Positions 49,354 through 58,353 of a stretch of DNA of 64,000 bases are shown here, piece after piece. The DNA comes from Nitrospira sp. GTDB lineage: Bacteria > Nitrospirota > Nitrospiria > Nitrospirales > Nitrospiraceae. Position 1 is the first letter of the stretch. The number at the start of each line of letters is the position of its first letter. Below the pieces are notes generated by a model that was given only the letters and a program-made list of their open reading frames with translations, was not told where the DNA came from and ran no database searches. Made by a program: the position numbers and the translations under genes. The stretch lies in assembly GCA_005116745.1 (NCBI GenBank), contig SWDS01000001.1, forward strand, positions 248,001-312,000. Direction: 5' to 3'.

Positions 49354-50601
49354 GTGTCGACAGATAGTCTCAATCGACGCATCCTCGTTGTGGACGACAA
49401 CCCATCGATCCATGACGACTTCCGGAGAATTCTTCAACTCGATACCGAGTCGGAGGCTCTTGAAAAGGCACGTTTGGCCTTATTTGGGGACGCCAGTCGT
49501 ATTCAGGCTCATGAGCCCTTCCAGGTTGATTGTACGGATCAAGGACAGGTGGCATTGGACTTGGTGCAGGCTTCGAACAATACGGGTAGACCGTATGCCG
49601 TTGCCTTTGTCGATATGAGGATGCCGCCGGGCTGGGATGGGCTCGAAACCATTGAGCAGCTCTGGAAAGCTGATTCCGAGCTGCAGGTGGTCATCTGCAC
49701 GGCCTATTCCGATCAGCCTTGGGGAGAAATCAGGGAACGGATAGGGAGAACCGACAAGTTACTGATTCTGCAGAAGCCATTTAACGGCATTGAAGCCTTG
49801 CAGCTCGCCACCGCGCTCTGCTGGAAATGGGACTTGGCGAATAAGGCTGTTGGACAGCTGCATGAGTTGAGTCGTTTGGTCGATGAACGCACAGCGGAGC
49901 TCCAGCGTGCGAACCAGCAACTCACGGACATCAACGGCGCCCTGATGCGAACCGTGGTAAATCTTGAGTCGGCACAGACAGAAATATTACGGCAAAATGG
50001 CGAGCTGGAGCGTTTGGCCTCGCGCGATCCGCTCACCGGATGTCTGAACCGCCGTGCGTTCTACGCACTGTTTGAGAAAGCGTTTGCGGAGAGCCGCGAG
50101 CACGGAAACGAGCTCTGTTGTGTGATGGTCGACATTGATCACTTCAAGCGTGTGAATGATCAATATGGACATGCCGTCGGCGATCAAGCCATCCAAGCAG
50201 TCGCCAACTGTCTCTCCGCAGGGTTGCGGTTGACGGACACGGTCGGGCGCTACGGAGGAGAAGAGTTCTGTCTGATGTTCCCTCGCACGGCGCTGGCCGA
50301 AGCGACGGCTCTGGCGGAACGTTTGCGAATACGTGTTGGGACTGAGGCGGGCAGCCGGCTTCGGATGGTGCCTGGCTTGACACTGACGGTGAGCCTCGGG
50401 GTGTCGGCCCTCGCGTTCGGAGCACGGACGCCGTTGGAGCTGATCGATCAAGCGGACAAGGCGCTCTATGCCGCCAAGGAGGGTGGGCGGAATTGTGTCA
50501 TGGCGCTCGCCGTGCTGGTCCCAGGGATGCATCCGTCCGAGCAACTGGAGCTCCAAGTGAAGCGTGTGACGCCACGGTCTGGACCGGCAGGCGCTCGATA
50601 A
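49354..50601 (+). CDS. REC-GGDEF diguanylate cyclase response regulator
   Basis: The product is 415 aa from a GTG start. The extended receiver ([42 protein letters not shown]) is followed by a coiled coil and a GGDEF domain with RYGGEEFCLMF, the active GGEEF form. It is therefore a predicted phosphorylation-controlled diguanylate cyclase. It is the only member of this receiver family in the window with a defined output, and it links the kinase cluster to c-di-GMP. It ends the regulator cluster. Confidence 0.94.
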   Translation: MSTDSLNRRILVVDDNPSIHDDFRRILQLDTESEALEKARLALFGDASRIQAHEPFQVDCTDQGQVALDLVQASNNTGRPYAVAFVDMRMPPGWDGLETIEQLWKADSELQVVICTAYSDQPWGEIRERIGRTDKLLILQKPFNGIEALQLATALCWKWDLANKAVGQLHELSRLVDERTAELQRANQQLTDINGALMRTVVNLESAQTEILRQNGELERLASRDPLTGCLNRRAFYALFEKAFAESREHGNELCCVMVDIDHFKRVNDQYGHAVGDQAIQAVANCLSAGLRLTDTVGRYGGEEFCLMFPRTALAEATALAERLRIRVGTEAGSRLRMVPGLTLTVSLGVSALAFGARTPLELIDQADKALYAAKEGGRNCVMALAVLVPGMHPSEQLELQVKRVTPRSGPAGAR

Positions 50602-50713
50602 CATCCTTGGTACCTGCGATCACTCAGCGAGCGCGAACTACCACGCCGCTGTATCGTCGTGCATCAGGACACCTCTCCAACATTCCCATGAGTCTTCGGG
50701 AATCCAAGCGGTG

Positions 50714-50719
50714 TATAAT
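50714..50719 (+). promoter_or_regulatory. -10 box TATAAT directly before sdhC (leaderless start likely)
   Basis: A perfect TATAAT ends 8 bases before the sdhC ATG, so transcription would begin at or within two bases of the start codon. No Shine-Dalgarno is present, which fits a leaderless mRNA. The -35 region is weak. Confidence 0.55.
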
Positions 50720-50727
50720 GATCGCAG

Positions 50728-51408
50728 ATGGCACGCCAGTCTCACGATTTCCAGTCCTCAGTCGGCCGTAAAGTCGTCATGGCCCTCAGCGGGCTGGGGC
50801 TCGTTCTCTATGTTATTTTTCACATGTTGGGGAACCTACAAGTATTCGAAGGATCCCATGCGCTCAATGGCTATGCGGCGATGCTCCGCGACATGCCGAT
50901 CCTCCTCTGGACCGCCCGGATCGGGTTGCTGAGCCTTGCGGCACTCCACATCGTCCTGGCGATCCAGTTGACCTTGCGAAATCGTCGTGCTCGCCCGGTC
51001 GCCTATGCGGTCCGTGAGTATCGCCAAGCATCGTTCGCATCCCGCACCATGGCCATCTCCGGCTTTGTGCTCTTGCTCTTCCTCATATTTCACCTCTTGC
51101 ATCTGACAGCCGGCGTCATCGATCCCTCTTCTGCCGATCGCCTCGACACCGAAGGACATCGTGATGTGTATGGGAAGATCGTTCACGCTTTTCAGAATCC
51201 ATTTATCGTGGCGTGTTACTTGACGGGTCAGCTGGGGCTGGGTTTGCATCTGAACCATGCCGTCACCAGCAGTTTACAGACATTGGGGCTTGAACGCGCG
51301 GCATTCAACCGACTCATCAAGGCCGCTGGTCCCACGGTCGCGCTGTTGGTCGTTCTTGGCAATGTCGCCATCATCCTCGCCATCTTCTTGGGGATCGTAC
51401 GCGGATGA
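50728..51408 (+). CDS. sdhC: Succinate dehydrogenase/fumarate reductase cytochrome b subunit
   Basis: The product is 226 aa with five predicted transmembrane helices and several conserved His ([34 protein letters not shown]), typical of the single-subunit di-haem cytochrome b558 of class B complexes. It anchors the flavoprotein and iron-sulfur subunits to the inner membrane and exchanges electrons with quinone. The gene overlaps sdhA by four bases. Confidence 0.93.
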   Translation: MARQSHDFQSSVGRKVVMALSGLGLVLYVIFHMLGNLQVFEGSHALNGYAAMLRDMPILLWTARIGLLSLAALHIVLAIQLTLRNRRARPVAYAVREYRQASFASRTMAISGFVLLLFLIFHLLHLTAGVIDPSSADRLDTEGHRDVYGKIVHAFQNPFIVACYLTGQLGLGLHLNHAVTSSLQTLGLERAAFNRLIKAAGPTVALLVVLGNVAIILAIFLGIVRG

Positions 51409-53318
51409 TGAAACTTGATCCAAAAATTCCTGCCGGCCCGCTGGAAACCAAATGGGATCGACATCGATTCAGCGAAAAATTAGTGAGTCCGAATAACAAG
51501 CGGAAAATCACGGTCATCGTCGTTGGCACCGGCCTCGCAGGAGCCAGTGCGGCCTCGACCTTGGGACAGCTCGGCTATCAGGTGGAATGCTTTTGTTTTC
51601 AGGATAGTCCACGCCGTGCGCATAGTATTGCGGCACAAGGTGGGATCAATGCCGCAAAGAATTATCAGGATGATGGGGACAGTGTGGCCCGGCTTTTTTA
51701 CGATACGATCAAGGGTGGAGACTTTCGTTCGCGAGAGGCGAATGTCTATCGGCTTGCCCAGGTCAGTGCACAAATTATCGATCAATGTGTGGCTCTCGGT
51801 GTTCCGTTTGCCCGTGAATATGGCGGGCAGTTGGCCAACCGATCGTTTGGAGGTGTCCAAGTCTCGCGGACGTTCTACTGTCGCGGACAGACCGGACAGC
51901 AACTGCTCTTGGGCGCCTATTCGGCGCTCTGCTGGCAGATTGAACGTGGACAGGTCACGATGCACCCACGGACCGAGATGCTCGATCTGATCGTGATTGA
52001 CGGTCAGGCCCGAGGAATCGTGGTGCGTGATCTCGTCACGGGACGGGTGAGTATCCAGACGGCCCATGCCGTGGTACTGGCGACCGGCGGTTACAGCAAC
52101 GTGTACTACCTGTCGACCAATGCGAGCGGCAGCAATGTGACGGCCACGTATCGGGCATGGAAACAGGGTGCCGCATTCGCGAATCCGTGCTTTATGCAGA
52201 TTCATCCCACGGCGATCCCGCCAGGGGGTGAACACCAGGCCAAGTTGACCCTGATGTCCGAATCGCTCCGCAACGACGGACGGTTGTGGGTGCCGAAGAT
52301 GGCTGCGGATCACCGGCTTCCTGGCGACATACCCGCCGAAGAACGCGACTATTTTCTGGAACGCCGGTACCCCCGTTTCGGCAATCTTGCGCCACGAGAC
52401 ATCGCGTCCCGTGCCGTGAAGACTGTGTGCGACGAAGGCCATGGCGTTGGCCCGGGAGGTCAGGGCGTGTACCTGGATTTTGCCGATGTGATTGAGCGGC
52501 AGGGGCAGGATGTCGTCCACGAGCGCTATGGCAACCTCTTCGACATGTATAACCGGATCACAGGGGAAGATGCCTACCACGTCCCCATGCGGATTTATCC
52601 GGCGCCACACTATACGATGGGGGGGCTTTGGGTTGATTACAATCTTATGAGTACCATCCCGGGACTGTTCGTGATTGGAGAAGCAAATTTTGCGGATCAT
52701 GGCGCCAACCGGCTCGGCGCTAGCTCCTTGATGCAAGGGCTCGCCGATGGGTATTTTATCCTGCCCTATACGATCGGTCATTACTTGGCGACGGCGAAGC
52801 TTTCACCGGTTGGGGAAGATCACAAGGAATCACGCGCGGCGCTTCAGCGCGTGACGGGCAGGATCAGCCGCCTGCTGAACGCGAAAGGCCGTCGAACCGC
52901 GGCCTCATTTCATCGCGAAGTCGGCAAATTCTTATGGGATCACTGCGGCATGTCTCGCAACAAAGCAGGGCTTGAACTGGCACTGCGGTCGATCCCGGCC
53001 CTACGGGAAGAATTTTGGCGAAATGTCGTGGTTCCTGGATCAGGAGAAGCCTTCAACCAAGAGCTGGAATATGCGGGGAGAGTGGCTGACTATCTTGAGT
53101 TTGCTGAACTGCTTTGTCACGATGCGTTACATCGGGAAGAGTCGTGCGGGGCACATTTCCGCGAAGAGCATCAGACGGCCGAGGGTGAACCAACGCGCGA
53201 CGATACCTGTTTTGCGCATGTTGCCGCATGGGAGTACCGAGAGCATGCAGTACCTACCTTGCACAAGGAGCCTCTTGCCTTCGAATTCGTGCAGCCGACC
53301 ACGAGAAGTTACCAATAA
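51405..53318 (+). CDS. sdhA: Succinate dehydrogenase/fumarate reductase flavoprotein subunit
   Basis: The product is 637 aa. An FAD-binding [18 protein letters not shown] is at about 39-58. The covalent flavin His is in AHSIAAQGG, and active-site motifs include [11 protein letters not shown] and [14 protein letters not shown]. The ATG overlaps the sdhC stop. Direction (succinate oxidation or fumarate reduction) cannot be read from sequence; in Nitrospira-like autotrophs the enzyme may run in the reductive TCA cycle. Confidence 0.95.
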   Translation: MMKLDPKIPAGPLETKWDRHRFSEKLVSPNNKRKITVIVVGTGLAGASAASTLGQLGYQVECFCFQDSPRRAHSIAAQGGINAAKNYQDDGDSVARLFYDTIKGGDFRSREANVYRLAQVSAQIIDQCVALGVPFAREYGGQLANRSFGGVQVSRTFYCRGQTGQQLLLGAYSALCWQIERGQVTMHPRTEMLDLIVIDGQARGIVVRDLVTGRVSIQTAHAVVLATGGYSNVYYLSTNASGSNVTATYRAWKQGAAFANPCFMQIHPTAIPPGGEHQAKLTLMSESLRNDGRLWVPKMAADHRLPGDIPAEERDYFLERRYPRFGNLAPRDIASRAVKTVCDEGHGVGPGGQGVYLDFADVIERQGQDVVHERYGNLFDMYNRITGEDAYHVPMRIYPAPHYTMGGLWVDYNLMSTIPGLFVIGEANFADHGANRLGASSLMQGLADGYFILPYTIGHYLATAKLSPVGEDHKESRAALQRVTGRISRLLNAKGRRTAASFHREVGKFLWDHCGMSRNKAGLELALRSIPALREEFWRNVVVPGSGEAFNQELEYAGRVADYLEFAELLCHDALHREESCGAHFREEHQTAEGEPTRDDTCFAHVAAWEYREHAVPTLHKEPLAFEFVQPTTRSYQ

Positions 53319-53377
53319 TCGGTGAGGGGGTGAGCGGGAGTAGAGGAAAGCGTTAAGAGAAAGCCTGGTAGCGGGTC

Positions 53378-54166
53378 ATGACGTTCACATTAAAAATTTG
53401 GCGCCAGAAGAGTCCAGACGAGAAAGGCCGGTTTGTGACGTATGAAGCTCACGACGTCGGCCCCGGCATGTCGTTCTTAGAAATGCTTGATGGCGTGAAT
53501 CAGGGATTGATCGCCAAGGGTGAAGAGCCGGTGGCGTTTGAGCAGGATTGCCGTGAAGGCATCTGCGGAAGTTGCTCTCTGGTAATCAATGGAATCCCGC
53601 ATGGCCCGGACCGTGGCATGGCCACCTGTCAGTTGTACATGCGGCGGTTTCCAGACGGAGCCGTCATCACGATCGAGCCGTGGCGCGCACGGGCTTTTCC
53701 CATCATCAAGGATCTGGTGGCTGATCGCCGAGCCCTGGATCGAGTCATGCAAGCAGGAGGTTATGTCTCCGTCAACACCGGTGGAGCGGTGGACGGGAAC
53801 GTCTTGTTAATCGAAAAAGATCAGGCCGAAACCGCGATGGATGCCGCATCCTGCATCGGTTGTGGGGCCTGTGTGGCTGCGTGTAAGAATGCCTCGGCCA
53901 TGCTGTTTGTGGCGGCCAAGGTGTCCCACTTGGCGCTCTTGCCGCAAGGGAAACCCGAGCGCACGCGGCGGGTGAAGGCGATGTTAGACGCCATGGATCG
54001 AGAAGGATTCGGTTCGTGCGGCAATCAATATGAGTGTGAAGCTGTCTGTCCGAAACGCATCAGTGTCCGCTTCATCGCCACGCTCAATCGCGAATATCTC
54101 CGGGCCGGTGTCGTTGAATCCGGTCTTCCTGCTGAGCCGGAATCTCCCCACGCAGAGTCTGCCTAG
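53378..54166 (+). CDS. sdhB: Succinate dehydrogenase/fumarate reductase iron-sulfur subunit
   Basis: The product is 262 aa. The N-terminal 2Fe-2S ligands are in CREGICGSC with a later Cys in ATCQL. The C-terminal clusters are in [13 protein letters not shown] and CEAVCPKRI. It lies 59 bp after sdhA in the same operon and carries electrons from FAD to the quinone site. Confidence 0.95.
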   Translation: MTFTLKIWRQKSPDEKGRFVTYEAHDVGPGMSFLEMLDGVNQGLIAKGEEPVAFEQDCREGICGSCSLVINGIPHGPDRGMATCQLYMRRFPDGAVITIEPWRARAFPIIKDLVADRRALDRVMQAGGYVSVNTGGAVDGNVLLIEKDQAETAMDAASCIGCGACVAACKNASAMLFVAAKVSHLALLPQGKPERTRRVKAMLDAMDREGFGSCGNQYECEAVCPKRISVRFIATLNREYLRAGVVESGLPAEPESPHAESA

Positions 54167-54288
54167 CCGGTACGCTGACGGTAGGGCTCTCCTCGTTGTG
54201 ATTCGTCACCAAGCGCGTTGTCGACCGCCAATCTCTCAAATGGTGTAAAAGCATGCTGGAAGCCATTTTGCGCCAGATAGCAATCAGC

Positions 54289-54316
54289 TTGACTGTAGGG
54301 GGAAGGCCTTTATAGT
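54289..54316 (+). promoter_or_regulatory. Sigma70-type promoter of the PilZ gene
   Basis: TTGACT (54289-54294), a 16-base spacer and TATAGT (54311-54316) match the consensus well. The box ends 48 bases before the ATG. Confidence 0.55.
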
Positions 54317-54364
54317 GCGGTTATAGGCTGGTGGTGGGGTGGAGATGAGAAAGAGGCACATCGA

Positions 54365-54889
54365 ATGAGTCGCCAGGTGACCTGCCCACGGTGTCACAAG
54401 GACGATGTCGTGCAGGGACGACCGCAGACCCCACGTGAACTGGTTGCGGCGCTCATGTGGATTGTTCCATTCCAGTGCCAAGACTGTCGCCATCGTTTCC
54501 TCGCCCGTCGGGTGAGTACGGCGAGATCCTCTCACCCACTTGAGCGCCGGGAACACCTCCGTATCCCTGTTCGTTTGTGCCTGTCGTTTTCCGGAGGGAA
54601 GGTCAGGGGCGAGGGTATGGTACTGGACCTCTCCTTGGGTGGTTGTATTATCGAGAGCAAAACTCACGTTCGGATTGACGATATTTTCTATCTAGAGATT
54701 GCCCTCGCCGAGGATGAAGCTCCCATCGAAGTCGCTGCCATGGTACGATCCGTGAGTGTGCGTGGCATCGCCTTCAAGTTTCTCCGCACAGCTCAAGAGA
54801 ACAAACGTCTACAGGCTTTCATCCAATCACATTCGGGTTCCACGTCCAATGTCCTCTCCAAGGCCGTCGAGCCGATCGTCACCGGCTAG
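54365..54889 (+). CDS. Zinc-ribbon plus PilZ-domain protein
   Basis: The product is 174 aa. Two Cys pairs (CPRC near residue 7 and CQDC near residue 39) form a zinc-ribbon-like N-terminus around a hydrophobic stretch. The PilZ part has ERREHLRIPVRL and DLSLGG, which together give the RxxxR and DxSxxG c-di-GMP-binding motifs. It is likely a cytoplasmic c-di-GMP receptor. Whether it answers to the cyclases at 24644 or 49354 is unknown. Confidence 0.88.
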   Translation: MSRQVTCPRCHKDDVVQGRPQTPRELVAALMWIVPFQCQDCRHRFLARRVSTARSSHPLERREHLRIPVRLCLSFSGGKVRGEGMVLDLSLGGCIIESKTHVRIDDIFYLEIALAEDEAPIEVAAMVRSVSVRGIAFKFLRTAQENKRLQAFIQSHSGSTSNVLSKAVEPIVTG

Positions 54890-54904
54890 CCTCGATTTCT
54901 AGGC

Positions 54905-55210
54905 CTAGATTGGCATCTCCCAGGCAGACGGCAGCGGATAGTCACTGATCAAGCGGTCATGCTCGGCGCGATCGTACGGCTCGATGGTCAGATCATGTTG
55001 ATCCATCGGTTCCGTGCAGGCTAAAGAAGAGAATGCATCGATCAACGCCTGGGCCTTGTCTTTTGTTGAAAATCGACAAAGCCCGTGTTCGGGCATGCCT
55101 GACGACGGGTGCCAGAAGGCGAGGTCGATCGCACGGCCTTGATAGATGCCAAGGGCGCGGTGTCGCACTTGAAACCCACCAGGTTCATGGATCAATCGCT
55201 TCCGTGGCAT
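54905..55210 (-). CDS. Hypothetical protein, about 101 aa
   Basis: The ATG at 55210 has AGAGGGG upstream; the open frame extends further but without a good start. The product is rich in His and Asp, with a C-terminal tail of repeated acidic residues. No family is recognised. It is convergent with the PilZ gene and divergent from lemA. Confidence 0.6.
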   Translation of the reverse strand: MPRKRLIHEPGGFQVRHRALGIYQGRAIDLAFWHPSSGMPEHGLCRFSTKDKAQALIDAFSSLACTEPMDQHDLTIEPYDRAEHDRLISDYPLPSAWEMPI

Positions 55211-55310
55211 AGCCCCTCTTGACCGACATATCTTAATGATTATCCCCATGGTAGCATGATTGCGAGAGCAAGGGACATTGCGTCCTGCTCTATGGCTGAA
55301 GGAGGGAACG

Positions 55311-55913
55311 ATGGGGCGTACGTGGTGGACAAAGACGGTGATGACTCTAGCAATGATCAGTGCGTGTTCTGTGTCCGGGTGTGGGTACAACGACCTCCAA
55401 GGGTTGGATGAAGATACGAAGGCGGCGTGGAGTGAAGTGATCAATCAATACCAGCGCCGTGCCGACCTCATTCCTAACCTTGTTGCGACGGTCAAGGGGT
55501 ACGCGGCTCACGAAAAAGAGACGCTTGAGGGGGTGGTGAATGCCAGGGCCAAGGCGACCGGCATCCAAGTGACGCCTGAGGTGCTCAAGGACCCAGCCGC
55601 ATTCGAGGCATTTCAGAAGGCGCAAGCCGGGTTGGCCTCGGCGCTAGGTCGTCTGATTGCCATCGCGGAAAACTACCCGAACCTCAAAGCTGATCAAAAT
55701 TTTCGGGATCTCCAGAGCCAACTCGAAGGGACGGAAAATCGGATCACCGTGGCCCGTAAACGGTATATCGATCGAGTGGCGGACTACAACAAGATGGTCC
55801 GGTACTTCCCGACCAACCTGACGGCCAAGTTTCTCCTACACCTGGAAGAGCGTCCCAACTTTACCGTCGCCGATGAAAAGGCTGTAGCGAAACCGCCAGA
55901 AGTGAAGTTTTAA
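55311..55913 (+). CDS. lemA: LemA family lipoprotein
   Basis: The ATG at 55311 has GGAGGG 4 bases upstream. The product is 200 aa with a lipobox (VSGCGYNDLQ) and the LemA pattern AWSEVINQYQRRADLIPNLV, then YPNLKADQNFRDLQSQLEGT and IDRVADYN. LemA proteins are membrane-bound coiled-coil proteins of unclear role, regularly next to TPM-domain proteins, as here. Confidence 0.94.
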   Translation: MGRTWWTKTVMTLAMISACSVSGCGYNDLQGLDEDTKAAWSEVINQYQRRADLIPNLVATVKGYAAHEKETLEGVVNARAKATGIQVTPEVLKDPAAFEAFQKAQAGLASALGRLIAIAENYPNLKADQNFRDLQSQLEGTENRITVARKRYIDRVADYNKMVRYFPTNLTAKFLLHLEERPNFTVADEKAVAKPPEVKF

Positions 55914-55953
55914 GTTGAAGGGGAAGCTGAGGCGAAGGGGGAGCGCATTCAAA

Positions 55954-56844
55954 ATGAGCCGCCTCTCGTCCTGCTGGGCTCTTATAATCGTCCTACTCGC
56001 CGTCTTACTTGCGACGCCTGCCGTTGCCCTTGATGTCCCTCCACTGGCCGGGCGAGTCGTCGATCTCGCCCATATCTTGCCGAATTCCACGGTTGAGTCG
56101 CTGACCACTCAACTGGCGGCGCATGAAACCAAATCAAGCAATCAAGTGGCTGTCCTCATCATTCCCTCTCTCGAAGGTGATGCGATCGAGGAATTCTCCC
56201 ATCGCGTGGCGACGGCCTGGAAACTTGGCCAAAAAGGAACCGACAATGGCGCGCTGCTGTTGATGGCGATCCAGGAACGCAAGGTTCGTATCGAGGTCGG
56301 ATATGGGTTGGAGGGCGTCCTAACGGACGCCCGCTCGGCACAGATCATCAGGAATGAGATCGTGCCTCGGTTTCGTGCCGGTGATATGCCTGGAGGAGTC
56401 ACTGCCGGGATCAACGCCATTCTCAAGACAATCGAGGGGACCTATCAGGCGTCCGAGAAGACAGTCCCTCGACAGGAGAGCGATGTCATCGAGCAGGTCG
56501 TCGTCGCCGTCGTTGTTGGATTGCTCGTGGGGCTCGTGTTCATGAATATCCATCGATTTATCGGCCCGGTTGCGGGAGCAGGGATTTCCACACTCCTGGC
56601 GCCTTGGTTGGTTCCGGCACTCATGGCAAGCGGTATTACCGTGCTCCTCCTGCTGGTGATTGGTGCCTCTAGTGCCGGGGGAAGGAGGAGTCGATCTAGC
56701 GGTATAGATGATTGGATCTGGTACAGCAGTCGCGGCGGTGGATGGGGTGGAGGCTCTCTTGGTGGTGGTGGAGGATTCGGTGGGGGCGGCTTTAGTGGAG
56801 GAGGCGGCAGTTTCGGGGGAGGAGGTGCCAGTGGAAACTGGTGA
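55954..56844 (+). CDS. TPM-domain membrane protein (YgcG/Psb32-like)
   Basis: The ATG at 55954 is used; a TTG at 55915 would add 13 residues. The product is 296 aa with a signal peptide, a TPM domain (about 30-165; GRVVDLAHILPNSTVESLT; KVRIEVGYGLEGVLTD), two transmembrane helices and a Gly/Ser-rich tail with many GGGG blocks. Proteins of this type are found with LemA. The function is unproven; related domains were proposed as phosphatases or in membrane-protein quality control. Confidence 0.9.
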   Translation: MSRLSSCWALIIVLLAVLLATPAVALDVPPLAGRVVDLAHILPNSTVESLTTQLAAHETKSSNQVAVLIIPSLEGDAIEEFSHRVATAWKLGQKGTDNGALLLMAIQERKVRIEVGYGLEGVLTDARSAQIIRNEIVPRFRAGDMPGGVTAGINAILKTIEGTYQASEKTVPRQESDVIEQVVVAVVVGLLVGLVFMNIHRFIGPVAGAGISTLLAPWLVPALMASGITVLLLLVIGASSAGGRRSRSSGIDDWIWYSSRGGGWGGGSLGGGGGFGGGGFSGGGGSFGGGGASGNW

Positions 56845-57493
56845 GGGGTTGCGACTTGCAGCCGAAGAGCGGGAGCGGATCAGGCTGGCGGTACATGCGG
56901 CAGAAGAGCATACGAATGCGGAGATCGTCCCAATGCTCGTCAGCCGGTCCGGACTCTACCGCGACACGCAACATCGCGCTGGGTTGATTCTTGCCTTGTT
57001 CACCCTCACTCTATTGTTGAGCACTGAACTACTCTGGCTTCCCTGGGGCTGGCATGCGTCCAATGCCGCCTGGCTGGTACTGGCGACAATCCTGGCCTAC
57101 GGTGCAGGGGTATGGCTCGGTACCTATGACCCGATCGTTCGCCTGCTCACTCCGACCGATCGGATGCGACATAAAGTCAGGCTCAGGGCTGAACGTGCCT
57201 TCGCGCAACATGCGGTCTCTCAGACTCGCGAGCGAACCGGTGTGCTGATCATGGTGTCTCTCTTGGAGCACCAGATCCACGTGTTGGCGGATCGACCCTT
57301 GTTTCAACAAGTGTCGAGTGAGCAATGGTCGAAGGTTGTCGAGGCTGCTGTCGATCGATTGAAGACGGGAGATGTCATCGGTGGCGTATGCCAGAGTATC
57401 CAGAGGTGCGGTGTGCTTCTGGCTGAAGTGTGCCCTGGTCGTCCAGGAGACAATCCTGATGAATTATCGAATGAATTGGTCCAGGAGCCATAA
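56831..57493 (+). CDS. Second TPM-domain membrane protein, small type
   Basis: I place the start at the GTG at 56831, which has GGAGG 5 bases upstream and overlaps the end of the previous gene; GTG 56825 is an alternative. The product is about 220 aa: a short N-terminal TPM part (RIRLAVHAAEEHTNAEIVPM), two transmembrane helices (about 50-90), and the rest of the TPM domain (RTGVLIMVSLLEHQIHVLADRPL). LemA and two TPM genes in this order form a common unit. Confidence 0.85.
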   Translation: METGEGLRLAAEERERIRLAVHAAEEHTNAEIVPMLVSRSGLYRDTQHRAGLILALFTLTLLLSTELLWLPWGWHASNAAWLVLATILAYGAGVWLGTYDPIVRLLTPTDRMRHKVRLRAERAFAQHAVSQTRERTGVLIMVSLLEHQIHVLADRPLFQQVSSEQWSKVVEAAVDRLKTGDVIGGVCQSIQRCGVLLAEVCPGRPGDNPDELSNELVQEP

Positions 57494-57609
57494 AACTCCG
57501 CTCCCTTCCGTTCCGCCCTCAATAAAACACCCCAGTCAACCGATAGATAAGAGACTTGGCGGGACCATTCAGCTCAGGTGGACTATTCGGATAAGGAGGG
57601 AGCCCTATC

Positions 57610-58104
57610 ATGTGGAAACAGGAGGAGGCAGGAGGGGGAGAAGTGGAACGAGAACGGTGGGTGGAGGACAAGCGCAGTCTACCAAAGGGCGGGCCGATCC
57701 TTCCGGATGAGGTGGCTTTCGTCGGCAAGGATGTTGAATTCAAGGGCGTGATCACCTATTCCGGCACGGTACGGATCGATGGGGCCTTGGACGGCGAAAT
57801 TCACACCGACGGCGGCTTGCTCGTTGGGCCTGAGGCCGTACTCAAGGCCAAGGTCACAGCCGGGACCGTGGTATGCCAAGGAACCATCCACGGTGATATT
57901 CACGCGAAGGACCAGATTGTGCTCCGTGCTCCGGCCGTGGTGGAAGGGAGTCTGATCACTCCGGTTCTTTCTATGGAAGAGGGTGTGGTGTTCAATGGGA
58001 CCTTGGAGATGAAGCCACAGGCCAAGGCTGAGCGGTTGAGGGACGTAGAGGACAACGTCGTCAGCATCACGAGTCGGCCGCCTGTTCAACGACTCGCGGC
58101 GTGA
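57610..58104 (+). CDS. Bactofilin family cytoskeletal protein
   Basis: The product is 164 aa with an AAGGAGGG ribosome binding site 9 bases upstream. The central part is a beta-helix of the bactofilin (DUF583) type with repeats such as GVITYSGTVRIDGALDGEI and GTIHGDIHAKDQIVLRA, with flexible ends. Bactofilins polymerise without nucleotides and organise cell-envelope processes. Confidence 0.92.
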   Translation: MWKQEEAGGGEVERERWVEDKRSLPKGGPILPDEVAFVGKDVEFKGVITYSGTVRIDGALDGEIHTDGGLLVGPEAVLKAKVTAGTVVCQGTIHGDIHAKDQIVLRAPAVVEGSLITPVLSMEEGVVFNGTLEMKPQAKAERLRDVEDNVVSITSRPPVQRLAA

Positions 58105-58340
58105 TCCGCCGAACAATGAGGCTCCTGGCACGAAACTCCGGCACACGCCAGGGGCCTGGCTCGGCAAGAAGTCGACCTGCTTTCTACTTCTTCCTTCAGT
58201 CGATCAGTCACTCACATTGTGATGACTCACTGATTCGTCCTCCCACTTCAAATTGTGAATTGGCTTGTACGCAGTGGTACGCCGGGGAGCGCTTCACGTT
58301 TCGTCTTCAAGCGCCGATAGACGCCCGGCAGTCGTTCCGC

Positions 58341-58346
58341 TAGAAT
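58341..58346 (+). promoter_or_regulatory. -10 box TAGAAT just before murJ (leaderless start likely)
   Basis: TAGAAT ends 7 bases before the murJ ATG, and no Shine-Dalgarno is visible. The arrangement resembles that of sdhC at 50714 and suggests a leaderless mRNA. Confidence 0.4.
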
Positions 58347-58353
58347 CCGGTCC

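Noticed and set aside
54030-54248. Open frame overlapping the end of sdhB
   Set aside because: It lies in another frame of a well-supported gene and has no start site of its own.
58101-58343. Open frame between the bactofilin gene and murJ
   Set aside because: Covers the murJ promoter region, lacks a good ribosome binding site and shows no family resemblance.
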